Below, piece after piece: positions 1 through 10,200 of a stretch of DNA of 64,000 bases. Origin of the DNA: Alphaproteobacteria bacterium (GTDB taxonomy: Bacteria; Pseudomonadota; Alphaproteobacteria; UBA8366). The notes under the pieces were generated by a model. That model did no database searches, was not told the origin of the DNA, and saw only the letters and a list, made by a program, of their open reading frames with translations. Where the stretch lies: the NCBI GenBank assembly GCA_021774335.1, contig JAJFJD010000023.1, positions 1-64,000 of the forward strand, read 5' to 3'. Made by a program: the position numbers and the translations under genes. How positions within the stretch are numbered: position 1 is the first letter of the stretch; the number at the start of each line of letters is the position of its first letter.

Positions 1-38
1 TCTCGCTGTATGGCGGGAAAACGAACTGAGGCGCATTG

Positions 39-1256
39 CTAAGCTCGAATTTTTAAAATGCTTGGCGATTGTTTTTCGTCATCCAAGACCGCTTGTACCC
101 TGCACGACCAGCTCTCTAATGCGATCCGCATCCGCTCTGTCCGGTCCGAACGCGTATAGATCTCCGTCACTCCGGCCACATGGTGCGCAAGGATAGCGCT
201 GATCGTGATCCGTTCGATTCCCAATTGCTCGAGATTGCTGGCAACAGTCCGACGCAAATCATGCAGGCGCCAATTCGTCACGGCGCTGAGCTTGTCTAGC
301 CGCATCTTCGGCTTTGAAAACCAGTTAATCGGGACTTCGTCGCCGTCTAACGTATGGGCCGCAAAGACGAACTCTTCCGACATACCAAGGTTTCGTACGG
401 TTTCTAGAATACCAATCGTGGGGTGGGAGAGGGGCAGCTCGTGCTCACGCTTGCCCTTCATACGATCGCTTGGGATGCGCCAAATGGGCTTGTCGCTATC
501 AAGACCCTCTATCTCTTCCCACCGCATGCCGGCGACTTGTCGAAGTCGTTGGCCAGTCAGTATGAGCGTCTTTACAAGCGGTCCGAAGGCGTAGCCATAG
601 ACATCAGCGGCGTTCCAAACAGCCCGCAGTTCATCGTCTCGAAGCCACCGATCGCGCGTAGCCTCGCGCTTGATCGCCTTCATCCCGCGACGGATTGGCA
701 CATTCTCGATCATGTGGCGGTCAGCGGCCCAGTTGAAAAACCCACTCAGATAGCTGTAGAGCCGATTACTCTGTGTCGGTGACCGCTTCTCCGCACAGGT
801 ATCCAGCAGCGCAACGACATCGCTAGGATTGATCTCGTCGAGCCGCTGTCCGTTCCACGCACTTTTCGCATCTCCAAGCAGCCTTCGGACTTCCTCTTGG
901 GTGCGCTCGCGATGGTTTGCCTTTGAGTAGGTGGTTAGATATGTGTCGACGGCGGCACTGAACCCGCGAGCATCTCGAGCCTGCGTCTCGCCTCTGGGAT
1001 CCTCACCGTTTGCAACGGTCGAATGAACCGCTAGGGCTTTGGCGCGAGCCTCCGAAAGTTTCATTTCGGGGAATAGTCCGAGCTTCGTTCTCCGCTGCTT
1101 ACCCTTAATCGTGTATTTCACCCAGAACGCTCCTTGGCCCGGCATCCTCGTGCTCGGCACAACGTGGAGGCCTCTCACTCTGGTGTCGAAAATTGCCATT
1201 CGAGAGGGGTCGGGGCGGAGGGTCTGGAGGCTTCTTGTCGAGAGTGTTTTACGCAT
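39..1256 (-). CDS. Tyrosine recombinase (phage-type integrase)
   Basis: This is a site-specific recombinase that integrates and excises a mobile element at a tRNA gene. The protein is 405 aa from the ATG at 1256; an in-frame TTG further upstream (1346) is possible but lacks a ribosome site. The N-terminal part (about 20-90) resembles the DUF4102 arm-binding domain, followed by a core-binding domain and the catalytic domain. The catalytic set is visible: Arg in TGQR (R237), HDLR (H332, R335), His in AHH (H358) and the nucleophile Tyr in EIYTR (Y367). The gene starts about 150 bp from a tRNA-His 3' fragment and reads away from it, so the element lies to the left, mostly outside the window. The family is known to use tRNA 3' ends. 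Confidence in family is high; the start is less certain. Confidence 0.93.
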   Translation of the reverse strand: MRKTLSTRSLQTLRPDPSRMAIFDTRVRGLHVVPSTRMPGQGAFWVKYTIKGKQRRTKLGLFPEMKLSEARAKALAVHSTVANGEDPRGETQARDARGFSAAVDTYLTTYSKANHRERTQEEVRRLLGDAKSAWNGQRLDEINPSDVVALLDTCAEKRSPTQSNRLYSYLSGFFNWAADRHMIENVPIRRGMKAIKREATRDRWLRDDELRAVWNAADVYGYAFGPLVKTLILTGQRLRQVAGMRWEEIEGLDSDKPIWRIPSDRMKGKREHELPLSHPTIGILETVRNLGMSEEFVFAAHTLDGDEVPINWFSKPKMRLDKLSAVTNWRLHDLRRTVASNLEQLGIERITISAILAHHVAGVTEIYTRSDRTERMRIALESWSCRVQAVLDDEKQSPSILKIRA

Positions 1257-1270
1257 CTGGGGGTCGCTTA

Positions 1271-1289
1271 TGGGTACAAATTGGGTACA
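1271..1289. repeat. Two direct copies of TGGGTACA, candidate integrase arm site
   Basis: The octamer TGGGTACA occurs at 1271-1278 and again at 1282-1289, spaced 11 bp start to start, just upstream of the integrase gene. One-turn spacing next to an attachment site is what arm-type binding sites of integrases or excisionases look like. The function is inferred only. Confidence 0.4.
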
Positions 1290-1370
1290 GGAATTGCGAA
1301 TATCGTACAAAACGGCGTTGGATGTTACTGGACAAGAATACTCCAAAGTTTGTTGGACTACATATAAAAA

Positions 1371-1400
1371 TTTGGATTAATTTGGACTTTTCTGGACTCG
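1371..1400. repeat. Three tandem 10-bp repeats next to the attachment site
   Basis: Three adjoining decamers (TTTGGATTAA, TTTGGACTTT, TCTGGACTCG) share a T-TGGA core and sit directly against the tRNA-His fragment. A fourth related unit (GTTGGACTAC) lies at 1352-1361. The exact 10-bp period puts the units on one face of the helix, as expected for a recombinase or recombination directionality factor. Confidence 0.5.
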
Positions 1401-1456
1401 TGGGAATCAGATTGTGGATCTGGAGGTCGTGGGTTCAATTCCCATATGCCACCCCA
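1401..1456 (+). other. 3' fragment of tRNA-His (GTG): element attachment site
   Basis: From about 1407 the sequence matches a tRNA from the anticodon stem onward: anticodon loop with GTG at 1414-1416, stem partner 1419-1423, T stem-loop GTGGG TTCAATT CCCAT at 1429-1445, then the acceptor 3' strand and a genomic ACCCCA end. No D arm or 5' acceptor strand precedes it; instead there are the 10-bp repeats. This is the displaced tRNA 3' end left when an element integrates into tRNA-His, so it marks the right boundary (attR or attL core) of the element carrying the integrase. The intact tRNA-His should lie at the other end, outside the window. Confidence 0.85.
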
Positions 1457-1465
1457 AATTTTCAA

Positions 1466-1497
1466 GGGGTTAGCGGTTCCCGCCGCTGACCCCTTTT
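1466..1497 (+). terminator. Rho-independent terminator of the original tRNA-His gene
   Basis: An 11-bp stem (1466-1476 with 1483-1493, one G-T pair) is followed by TTTT at 1494-1497. It lies about 10 bp after the tRNA-His fragment, so it is the host gene's own terminator, now separated from the complete tRNA. Confidence 0.8.
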
Positions 1498-1662
1498 CCT
1501 TTGTGGGCATAGGAGTGAATTGACGACGATCGCCTTTGTGTAGGACGACGCGGACTGGCTGAATTCGTTCGGCGGCCTTGGCATGTTGACGTGGGTCAAG
1601 GTGGCCCCGCGCTTTGCATGGAATGCTAAATCGGTGTTGGCAATCGGGAGATTTGTCGGTCG

Positions 1663-3420
1663 ATGGCATTGGAAACGATCGAAGCTCAAAGCGTACGGTC
1701 GGGTGACCGGCCGAACCTGGATGACTACGACGCGCTGTGTCGCGAATTCCGATGGGCCGACGCACGCGGCCTGATGGACGGTTTGCCGGACGGTGGTTTG
1801 AACATCGCCTATGAGGCGGTCGACCGGCATGTGGCGCATGGGAATGGCGACCGGCTCGCGCTGCGCTGGATCGACAATGACGAGGCGGCGCATGACTTCA
1901 GCTATGGTGATCTGTCGGACGCTACCAACCGGTTTGCCAATGTTCTCGCGGCGCTTGGGTTACAGCCCGGCGACCGCGTGTTCAGCCTTCTTGGGCGAAC
2001 GCCTGAGCTCTATATCGCTGCGCTGGGCGCGTTGAAAGGCGGGCACGTTTTCTCCCCGCTGTTTTCCGCGTTCGGGCCGGAGCCGATAAAAGCCAGGATG
2101 ACCATCGGCGGCGCGAAGCTTCTGGTGACGACCAAATCGCTGTACCGGCGAAAGGTCGCGCCGATCCGGGCGGAACTGGAAACTCTGGAGCATGTCCTGC
2201 TGATCGACGGGGCGGAGGATTTACCGGACGGCACCGTCTCGTTGGCGGATGCACTGGCGATGGCGTCCGGCGATTTCGACATTGTCGCGACCGATCCCGA
2301 AGACATGGCGCTTCTCCATTTCACCAGCGGCACGACCGGGCGGCCGAAAGGCGCGATCCACGTTCACGAAGCGGTGGTCGCGCACCACGTCACGGGCAAA
2401 TACGCGCTCGACCTCCGGCCCGGCGATGTCTTTTGGTGCACGGCCGATCCAGGTTGGGTGACCGGTACGTCCTACGGCATCATTTCGCCGCTGACCAATG
2501 GCGTTACGATGATCGTCGATCAGGCGGAATTCAACGCCGAACGTTGGTACCGCATCCTGCAGGATCAGCGGGTAACCGTCTGGTACACGGCGCCGACCGC
2601 CATCCGCATGCTGATGAAAATAGGCAGCGACTTGCCGCAGGAATACGACCTTTCGGCACTGCGCTTCATGGCGAGCGTCGGCGAGCCGCTGAATCCGGAG
2701 GCGGTTGAGTGGGGGTATCAGACCTTCGGAAGGCCGTTCCACGACAACTGGTGGCAGACGGAGACCGGCGGCATCATGATCGCCAACTATCCGTCGATGG
2801 CGGTCAAGCCGGGATCGATGGGCAAACCGCTGCCGGGCATCGACGCCGCCATCGTCGAGCGCGCCGACGGCGCGGTGACGGAGCTCACCGAACCGGGCGC
2901 GATGGGGGAACTGGCTTTGAAGACGGGCTGGCCGTCGATGATGCGCGGCTACCTGGACGAAGAAGAACGATATCGGAAGTGCTTTTCGGATGACTGGTAC
3001 CTCACCGGTGATCTCGCGACCCGCGATGCCGATGGCTACTACTGGTTCGTCGGCCGCGCCGATGACGTGATCAAGGCGGCCGGCCACCTTATCGGGCCGT
3101 TCGAGGTGGAAAGCGTTCTGATGGAGCATCCTGCGGTGGCCGAGGCCGGCGTCATCGGCGTGCCCGATCCGACCGCCGGGGAAATGGTCAAGGCGTATGT
3201 TGCGCTCAAACCGGGGTTCGCGGCGGATGATGCCCTGAACCGCGAATTACGCGGGCACGCGCGAAAGCGGCTTGGACCGGCCGTCGCGCCCAAGATGATC
3301 GAGTTCCGCGAAAATCTGCCGAAGACGCGGAGCGGCAAGATCATGCGCCGCCTTCTCAAAGCGCGTGAGTTGGGCCTGCCGGAAGGCGATATCTCCACCC
3401 TCGAAAGTGACGAAAAATGA
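1663..3420 (+). CDS. Acetyl-CoA synthetase-like acyl-CoA ligase (AcsA type)
   Basis: An AMP-forming acyl-CoA synthetase of the ANL superfamily, 585 aa, that would activate acetate or a short-chain acid to its CoA thioester through an acyl-adenylate. The ATP-binding signature [10 protein letters not shown] is at about residues 220-229, the acyl/AMP site WWQTETGG near 365, YLTGD near 445, and the C-terminal catalytic lysine in TRSGK is K559. It is closest in style to the roughly 570-aa AcsA of Bacillus rather than to the 650-aa housekeeping Acs. It is the first gene of a five-gene operon, and its stop overlaps the next start by 4 bp. Co-transcription with E1/E2 subunits and an ACP suggests it feeds or drains the same acyl pool. 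The exact substrate cannot be read from sequence. Confidence 0.9.
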   Translation: MALETIEAQSVRSGDRPNLDDYDALCREFRWADARGLMDGLPDGGLNIAYEAVDRHVAHGNGDRLALRWIDNDEAAHDFSYGDLSDATNRFANVLAALGLQPGDRVFSLLGRTPELYIAALGALKGGHVFSPLFSAFGPEPIKARMTIGGAKLLVTTKSLYRRKVAPIRAELETLEHVLLIDGAEDLPDGTVSLADALAMASGDFDIVATDPEDMALLHFTSGTTGRPKGAIHVHEAVVAHHVTGKYALDLRPGDVFWCTADPGWVTGTSYGIISPLTNGVTMIVDQAEFNAERWYRILQDQRVTVWYTAPTAIRMLMKIGSDLPQEYDLSALRFMASVGEPLNPEAVEWGYQTFGRPFHDNWWQTETGGIMIANYPSMAVKPGSMGKPLPGIDAAIVERADGAVTELTEPGAMGELALKTGWPSMMRGYLDEEERYRKCFSDDWYLTGDLATRDADGYYWFVGRADDVIKAAGHLIGPFEVESVLMEHPAVAEAGVIGVPDPTAGEMVKAYVALKPGFAADDALNRELRGHARKRLGPAVAPKMIEFRENLPKTRSGKIMRRLLKARELGLPEGDISTLESDEK

Positions 3421-4403
3421 CCGGTTCCGCCGATAAACCACGGCTCACGCGCGAGCATGTGCTCGATCTATTGCGGCACATGATGCGGGTCCGCATGTTC
3501 GAGGACAAATGTGCCGAACTCTACACGCAGGAGAAAATCCGCGGCTTCCTTCATCTATATGACGGCGAAGAGGCGGTTGCCGCCGGGGTCATCCCCGTGC
3601 TGACACCGGAGGACCGGGTGGTGGCCACCTATCGCGAGCACGGTCACGCCCTGATACGCGGGATTCCAATGACCGCCGTCATGGCGGAAATGTACGGCAA
3701 GAAATCGGGATGCAGCGGAGGCCGTGGCGGGTCGATGCATCTGTTCGATGCGGCGACCAATTTCTATGGCGGTAACGCGATCGTCGGCGGCGGACTGCCG
3801 TTGGCGGTGGGACTCGCGCTCGCCGATCGCATGCGTGCCGAAGATCGCGTCACGGTGTGCTTTTTCGGGGAGGGCGCGGTTGCGGAAGGTGAGTTCCACG
3901 AAAGTCTCAATCTGGCCGTGCTGTGGGGCCTGCCGGTCCTGTTCGTCTGTGAGAACAATCGATACGCCATGGGAACGGCACTCGAATTGACCGAATCCGA
4001 AACCGATATTCACGCCAAGGCGGCTAGCTACAACATGACGTCCGAGGCCGTGGACGGTATGGATGTCGTCGCGGTCGAAGCTGCGACCCGGCACGCGGTC
4101 GAAACGATCCGGCATGCGGGCAAGCCGGCCTTCCTCGAATGCCGGACCTACCGGTTCAGGCCCCATTCCATGTTTGATGCGCAGCTCTATCGCGATAAGG
4201 CGGAAGTTGAGTCGTGGCGGGAGAAGGGGCCGATCGTGCGGTTTCAAGGATGGCTGCGGGAGAACGAACTCGCCCATGCTCATGAGGTCGAGGCGATCGA
4301 GAATGAAATTCGGGCAGAGATCGACGCGTCGGTCGCGTTCGCCGAGGCCGCCGAGTGGGAGCCGCTGGCCGATCTCACCAAACATGTCTACGCGGAGGCA
4401 TAG
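3417..4403 (+). CDS. 2-oxoacid dehydrogenase E1 component, alpha subunit
   Basis: The alpha subunit (328 aa) of a heterotetrameric thiamine-diphosphate E1, which decarboxylates a 2-oxoacid or acetoin-like substrate. The ThDP/Mg motif runs from G151 ([12 protein letters not shown]) to the pair Asn-Asn about 30 residues later (CENN), and the phosphorylation-loop-like RPHSMFD is near residue 245. Length fits PdhA/AcoA proteins. It overlaps the ligase gene by ATGA and is 6 bp from the beta subunit. The partner E1 beta here has no lipoyl domain, unlike the usual alphaproteobacterial pyruvate dehydrogenase, so this is probably an accessory complex, not the housekeeping PDH. Confidence 0.93.
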   Translation: MTGSADKPRLTREHVLDLLRHMMRVRMFEDKCAELYTQEKIRGFLHLYDGEEAVAAGVIPVLTPEDRVVATYREHGHALIRGIPMTAVMAEMYGKKSGCSGGRGGSMHLFDAATNFYGGNAIVGGGLPLAVGLALADRMRAEDRVTVCFFGEGAVAEGEFHESLNLAVLWGLPVLFVCENNRYAMGTALELTESETDIHAKAASYNMTSEAVDGMDVVAVEAATRHAVETIRHAGKPAFLECRTYRFRPHSMFDAQLYRDKAEVESWREKGPIVRFQGWLRENELAHAHEVEAIENEIRAEIDASVAFAEAAEWEPLADLTKHVYAEA

Positions 4404-4409
4404 GGCGAT

Positions 4410-5432
4410 ATGAACGCAGTCCAGAGCGATACGCCGCAAACGGCCGAAATCACCTATCGGGATGCCGTCAAGGAAGCGATCCGCGATGCGATGATCCGCG
4501 ATCCGCGTGTCTTCCTCATGGGCGAAGACGTTGGTCGGTATGGCGGGTGTTATGCGGTTAGCAAGGGGTTGCTCGACGAGTTCGGCGCCGACCGTATCCG
4601 CGACACGCCGCTCTCGGAATCGGGCTTCACCGGGGCGGGGATCGGGGCGGCGATGGCCGGCATGCGGCCTATCGTCGAGTTGATGACCGTCAATTTCAGC
4701 TTGCTGGCCTTGGATCAGATTTTGAACAACGCGGCGACGATCCGGCACATGTCCGGCGGCCAGTTCGGCGTGCCGCTGGTGATCCGCATGGCGACGGGGG
4801 CTGGCCGGCAGCTCGCCGCGCAGCATTCCCACAGCCTGGAAGGGTGGTACGCCCATATTCCGGGGATCAAGGTTCTCGCGCCGGCAACCATCGAGGATGC
4901 CCGTGGGATGTTGGGGACCGCATTGGAAGATCCGGACCCGGTCCTGATATTCGAGAATGTCATGCTCTACAACCGGACCGACCAGCTAGCTTCCGACGCC
5001 GGAAGTGTCGCGATCGACAAGGCGGCGGTGCGGCGCTCGGGGCGTGACGTCACGCTGATAACTTATGGCGGATCGCTTTGGAAAACGTTGGAGGCGGCCG
5101 ACCGGTTGGAGAGCGAGGGGATCGCGGCGGAAGTCGTCGATCTGCGCAGTTTGCGACCTTTGGACGACGCCACCATCATGGCGTCGGTTGCAAAGACGCG
5201 GCGCGCCGTCATCGTCGACGAAGGGTGGCGCAGCGGCAGTCTCGCGGCGGAAATCACCACTCGGATCATGGAGCAGGGCTTCTGGGACCTGGATGCCCCG
5301 GTTGCCCGGGTCTGCAGCGAAGAGGTGCCGATACCCTATCCGGCGCATCTCGAACAGGCGTCCATTCCGCAGGCCGATCGGATTGTCGCTGCCGCGAAAC
5401 AGTGCCTCGGCAAGTCGGGCTCCGACGGATGA
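4410..5432 (+). CDS. 2-oxoacid dehydrogenase E1 component, beta subunit
   Basis: The beta subunit (340 aa) of the same ThDP-dependent E1. It has the pyrimidine-binding domain with GEDVGRYGG near residue 38 and DTPLSE near 65, and the transketolase C-terminal domain from about 215 ([19 protein letters not shown]). Alphaproteobacterial housekeeping PDH beta subunits usually carry an N-terminal lipoyl domain; this one does not, which matches AcoB/BkdB-type accessory complexes. The stop overlaps the E2 start by ATGA, so translation is probably coupled. Confidence 0.93.
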   Translation: MNAVQSDTPQTAEITYRDAVKEAIRDAMIRDPRVFLMGEDVGRYGGCYAVSKGLLDEFGADRIRDTPLSESGFTGAGIGAAMAGMRPIVELMTVNFSLLALDQILNNAATIRHMSGGQFGVPLVIRMATGAGRQLAAQHSHSLEGWYAHIPGIKVLAPATIEDARGMLGTALEDPDPVLIFENVMLYNRTDQLASDAGSVAIDKAAVRRSGRDVTLITYGGSLWKTLEAADRLESEGIAAEVVDLRSLRPLDDATIMASVAKTRRAVIVDEGWRSGSLAAEITTRIMEQGFWDLDAPVARVCSEEVPIPYPAHLEQASIPQADRIVAAAKQCLGKSGSDG

Positions 5433-6610
5433 CCGAATTCCTCATGCCGTCGCTGGGAGCCGACATGGAGGCGGGGACGCTGGTGGAATGGCTTGTTCAG
5501 CCCGGTTCGACCGTGAACCGCGGCGACATTATCGCCGTTGTCGAAACTCAGAAAGGGGCGATCGAGATCGAGGTGTTCCAGAATGGGACGGTGGATTCGC
5601 TTCTGGTGGACCCTGGATCGACCGTGCCCGTCGGAACGCCGCTTGCGGTGATCGCCGATGGTGCCGGTGGTGCTCCTGAGCCCTCGACAGTAGAGCCGAC
5701 CGTGGCCCCGCCGCCCATCGCGCCGGTGGTTTCGCCGCCCATCGCGCCGGCGGTTTCGCCGGTGACCGTTGCCGCCCCGCCGGCCAGAGGAGACCGAGTT
5801 CGTGCGTCGCCGGCTGCCCGGAAGCTTGCGGCGGCGACACAGGTGGATCTGGCGGCGCTGTCCGGGAGCGGTGCCGGCGGCGCAATTCTCTACACCGATG
5901 TCGAACGGGCGAGGCAACGAGGACCGGATCAGACGGACGGTGGCGGTATGACGGCCATGCGGTCCGCGATCGCCGCCGCAATGGCCCGGTCGAAGCGCGA
6001 GATTCCGCATTACTACCTGGAACACCAGATCGACGTTACCGGCGTCCAGGATTGGCTCACGGCAATGAACGCGGAACGCCCGCCCGCCGACCGGCTACTG
6101 GGTGGGGCCTTGCATTTGAAGGCCATCGCGGTGGCCCTCCGAAAATTTCCGGAACTGAATGGAGTTTTCGAGGATCGGCGCTTCCGGCCGAGCGTTGCCA
6201 TCCATGTCGGGGCGGCGATTTCGATCCGCGGCGGCGGTCTGGTTGCGCCGGCAATTCACGACACGGACCAATTGTCACTGGATCAGGTCATGGCACGGTT
6301 GCGCGATCTCACCAAGCGCGTTCGGGCCGGCCGGTTTCGCAGTTCCGAGCTGACGGATCCGACGGTGACCGTATCGAGCCTCGGCGAGCGCGGCGTCGGG
6401 CTGCTTTTCGGCGTCATCTACCCGCCGCAGGTGGCGTTGATCGGCCTGGGGCGGGTCGAGGAACGCCCTTGGGTCGTCGATGGTGCCGTACGGCCGCGCG
6501 CCGTTATTACCGCCACGTTGGCGGCCGATCATCGCGTCAGCGACGGTCACCGCGGCGCTCTGTTTCTCAGGAAGCTCGACGAACACCTTCAACACCCGGA
6601 GGCACTATGA
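5429..6610 (+). CDS. Dihydrolipoamide acyltransferase (E2) with one lipoyl domain
   Basis: The E2 core (393 aa) transfers the acyl group from E1 to CoA through a swinging lipoyl arm. The start at 5429 was chosen because the lipoyl domain begins immediately (TEFLMPSLG) and the ATG overlaps the E1 beta stop. The lipoyl lysine is K42 in ETQKGA. A Pro/Ala/Val-rich linker (about 80-120) contains a short repeat of [16 protein letters not shown], followed by the peripheral-subunit binding domain ([10 protein letters not shown], about 128-165) and the catalytic domain with the HxxxDG motif (H368, D372). No E3 gene is present nearby, so E3 must be shared. Its stop overlaps the ACP start. Confidence 0.92.
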   Translation: MTEFLMPSLGADMEAGTLVEWLVQPGSTVNRGDIIAVVETQKGAIEIEVFQNGTVDSLLVDPGSTVPVGTPLAVIADGAGGAPEPSTVEPTVAPPPIAPVVSPPIAPAVSPVTVAAPPARGDRVRASPAARKLAAATQVDLAALSGSGAGGAILYTDVERARQRGPDQTDGGGMTAMRSAIAAAMARSKREIPHYYLEHQIDVTGVQDWLTAMNAERPPADRLLGGALHLKAIAVALRKFPELNGVFEDRRFRPSVAIHVGAAISIRGGGLVAPAIHDTDQLSLDQVMARLRDLTKRVRAGRFRSSELTDPTVTVSSLGERGVGLLFGVIYPPQVALIGLGRVEERPWVVDGAVRPRAVITATLAADHRVSDGHRGALFLRKLDEHLQHPEAL

Positions 6611-6855
6611 CGCGTGACGAGATTATTGCGGCTGTCGCCGACGAGCTTGGGAAAATCGCTCCGGAGATCGATATCGATCTTATCGATGGGACAGCGGACC
6701 TCCGGGAAGAATTCGATATCGATTCAATGGACTTTTTGACCTTCGTTACCGCGCTGCATGAACGATTGGGGATCGACATCCCTGAGGCCGATTACGCCAA
6801 GCTAGAAACTCTGGATGCGACGGTTTCCTATCTCGAGGCGAAAGTGGTTGCGTGA
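6607..6855 (+). CDS. Acyl carrier protein at the end of the E1/E2 operon
   Basis: An 82-aa carrier protein whose phosphopantetheine serine is S40 in the motif DIDSMDF. The start at 6607 overlaps the E2 stop by ATGA, so it is part of the operon. It is clearly a different protein from a housekeeping AcpP by sequence (acidic helix II, LGIDIPEADY). Its position suggests that acyl groups made by the E1/E2 complex or by the ligase can be loaded on it, but no loading enzyme is visible. The function is inferred from context only. Confidence 0.88.
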   Translation: MTRDEIIAAVADELGKIAPEIDIDLIDGTADLREEFDIDSMDFLTFVTALHERLGIDIPEADYAKLETLDATVSYLEAKVVA

Positions 6856-7245
6856 TTGCCTGCGTCGCCTAAGGCTCTGGGATTGTAGAAATCCATGTCT
6901 TCAATAGGTTATCGATTGCTGTCTTAGAGCCCCGCGCTCTTCATGCTGATAATCGGTGCCAGCCTAGCGGTTGCGGCGTCGATGATTCGGTGTTGCCAGA
7001 GCAATATCAACACCGTGTCAAGATTGCCTTCTTGGCGTCTACCCGGTAAAAACAACCCCGGCGCGAGGGACTGCCGCATCTGGGATGGGCGGCTTAAATT
7101 TCACTCAACCGGTTCGAAAATCACTCTCCTGGCGGAGTGAGGAGCCGGCTGCGCTGTGGCCGAAACGTAGAAAATACGCCGGGTTTCGGGTACACTGACC
7201 TCTTTGGGCGCGCCTTCGGGCGCATGGAAAAGGATGACCTACTAT
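6856..7245. other. Intergenic region upstream of gltB, no gene seen
   Basis: About 390 bp between the ACP and gltB. Short open frames here have no coding character. A weak -10-like TACACT occurs at 7191-7196 without a good -35. No hairpin with a T-tract and no recognisable riboswitch was found. It presumably holds the gltBD promoter. Confidence 0.4.
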
Positions 7246-10200
7246 ATGACGCACGATACCCGCCGCACAGCCATTGGATTGCCCGCTGCGCAGGGATTAT
7301 ACGATCCCGCGAACGAGCATGATGCATGCGGATTCGGGTTCATCGCCAGCATCAAGAACGAGCCGAAGCACGAGATCGTGCATCAGGCGCTGGAGATCGT
7401 GCAGAACCTCGACCATCGTGGCGCGATCGGCGCGGACCCGATGGCCGGCGACGGCGCGGGCATTCTGATCCAGTTGCCGGATCAGTTCCTGCGCAAGGAA
7501 TTCGCCAAGAAGGACATCACCCTGCCGCCACACGGTGACTATGCCGTCGGTATGGTGTTCCTGCCGCGTGATCCGACGCGCTGCGATCTGGCCGCTAAAG
7601 CCATCGAAGCCGCCGTCTCGCTGGAGGGGCAGATTCTGATCGGCTGGCGCGACGTGCCGGTCGACAACAGCGTGCTCGGCGAGAGCGTCCGGCAAAACGA
7701 GCCGATCATCCGCCAGGTCCTGATCCAGCGCGGCCCGACCACGCCGGATACCGATGCGTTCCAGCGCAAGCTCTACGTTCTGCGCAAGCAGGCGCATCAT
7801 GAGCTTTGGGACAAGAACCAGGACGTATGGGAAGACTTCTATATCGTCTCGATGTCGGCCCGGACGATCGTCTACACGGGCATGGTGCTGGCGCCGAACC
7901 TGTCGAAATACTATTTGGATTTCCAGGATCCGGAGTTCGCGACGGCAATCGCACTGTTCCATCAACGGTTCTCAACCAATACATTCCCGTCGTGGCGGCT
8001 GGCACAACCGTTCCGCTTTCTCTGCCATAACGGCGAGATCAACACGGTGCGTGGCAACATCAACTGGATGAACGCGCGCCGGCACAATATGAAGTCCAAG
8101 ATCCTTGGCGAGGATCTGGAGAAATTGTGGCCGTTGATCGGCGACAGCCCGTCGGATTCCTCGACTTTCGACAATGCGCTCGAACTGCTTGTCATGGGCG
8201 GCTATTCGCTGCCGCACGCGATGATGCTGATGATTCCGGAGGCCTGGAAGGACAACTCGCTAATGGACCCGGATCGGCGGGCCTTCTACGAGTATTACTC
8301 CGCCATGATGGAGCCGTGGGACGGCCCTGCCGCGATGGCCTTCACCGATGGCCGGCAGATCGCAGCGACGCTCGACCGGAACGGTCTTCGGCCGGCACGC
8401 TACGTCGTGACGGACGACGACATGGTCATCATGGCGTCGGAGGTCGGCGTGCTGCCGATCCCGGAGAGCAAGATCGTCCGTAAATGGCGGCTGCAGCCGG
8501 GCAAGATGCTGCTCGTCGATCTGGAAGAACACCGCATCATTTCCGACGAAGAACTGAAATCGAATCTGGCGACCGCCTATCCCTATCAGGAATGGCTGGA
8601 CGCGACGCAGTTGCAGCTATCGAGCCTGCCGCCCGAAATCGCGCCGATGGCGCCGGATAGCGACACGTTGCTCGACCAACAGCAGGCCTTTGGCTACTCG
8701 CGCGAGGATCTCAAGTTCTTCCTGGAACCGATGGCCGACCGCGGCGAAGACCCGATCGGATCGATGGGCCGCGATATCCCGTTGGCCGCGCTGTCTGACC
8801 GGGCCCGGTTGCTCTACGACTATTTTTTCCAGAATTTCGCACAGGTCACGAACCCGCCGATCGATCCGATCCGGGAAGAACTGGTAATGTCCCTTGTGAG
8901 CTTCATCGGCCCGCGGCCGGACCTGCTCGACCTGGGTTCGGGCGGCGAGCATAAGCGGCTCGAGGTGGATCACCCGATCCTCTCGAATTCCGATCTTGAA
9001 CGAATTCGTCGCATCGAGAACCAGGTCGACGGCAGCTTCCGCACCTATACGCTCGATATCTGTTATTCGAAGGTGGGCGAAAAGGCCCAGACGATGGACA
9101 CAGCCCTGCAGCGTATCTGCGACAAGGCGGAGCGGGCCGTCCAGGAATACGGATACAACATCATCATCCTGTCCGACCGGGGCATCGATGCGGACCATGT
9201 GGCGATCCCAGCGCTGCTGGCGACCGGCGCGGTGCATCATCATTTGATCCGCAAAGGATTGCGGACCGAGGTTGGCCTGGTGGTCGAAACCGGAGAAGCG
9301 CGGCGGGTACACGATTTCTGCCTGCTCGCCGGCTATGGCGCCGAGGCGATGAATCCGTATCTGGCGTTCGATACGTTGACCAGCCTGATCTATGTGCGCG
9401 GCAACAGTGTCGATCTCGATACCGCGCATAGCAATTACATCAAAGCGGTCTGCAAAGGCATGCTGAAGGTCATGTCCAAGATGGGCATCTCGACCTACCA
9501 ATCCTATTGCGGGGCGCAGATATTCGACGCTGTCGGCCTCTCGAGCGATCTTATCGACTCCTATTTCACCGGCACGGCCACGAAGGTCGAGGGTGCCGGG
9601 CTGCTTGAAATCGCCGAAGAGACGGAGCAGCGGCATGCATTGGCGTATGGCGATGCGCCGATCTATCGCAGCGAGCTCGATGTCGGCGGCGACCTTGCCT
9701 ACCGCATCCGAGGCGAGGAGCATGTCTGGACCCCGGAAACCATCGGGACACTGCAGCACGCCGTCCGCAGTGGTAACTACAAGCAGTTCAAGGCCTATAC
9801 ACGGACGGTCAACGATCAAACCCGGAAGCTGAAAAACCTGCGCGGCCTGTTTGACTTGAAGCCCGTGGGCCCGCCGGTCCCGATCGACGAGGTCGAGCCA
9901 GCATCTGAAATCGTCAAGCGATTCGCGACGGGGGCGATGTCCTTCGGGTCGATTTCATGGGAAGCGCATACCACGTTGGCAATCGCCATGAACCGCATTG
10001 GCGGGCGTTCCAATACCGGCGAAGGCGGCGAAGAATCGTCGCGCTATACGCCGATGGAGAACGGCGACTCCATGCGCTCGCGGATTAAGCAGGTGGCGTC
10101 GGGTCGGTTCGGCGTGACCACCGAATATTTGGTCAACGCGGATGACATCCAGATCAAGATGGCGCAAGGCGCGAAGCCGGGCGAGGGCGGCCAGCTTCCC

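Noticed and set aside
205..1380. Several + strand frames inside the integrase gene
   Set aside because: They are antisense shadows; the - strand frame has all integrase catalytic residues.
1601..1618. Sigma-54-like sequence (GG...TTTGCA) upstream of the ligase operon
   Set aside because: The GG and GC pairs are 11 bp apart instead of the 10 bp needed, so it should not work as a -24/-12 promoter.
5078..5428. Long upstream extension of the E2 frame
   Set aside because: It lies in E1 beta in another frame; the lipoyl domain begins right at 5429.
5700..5765. Short repeat in the E2 linker as a CRISPR-like array
   Set aside because: It is an in-frame Pro/Ala/Val linker duplication, two copies only.
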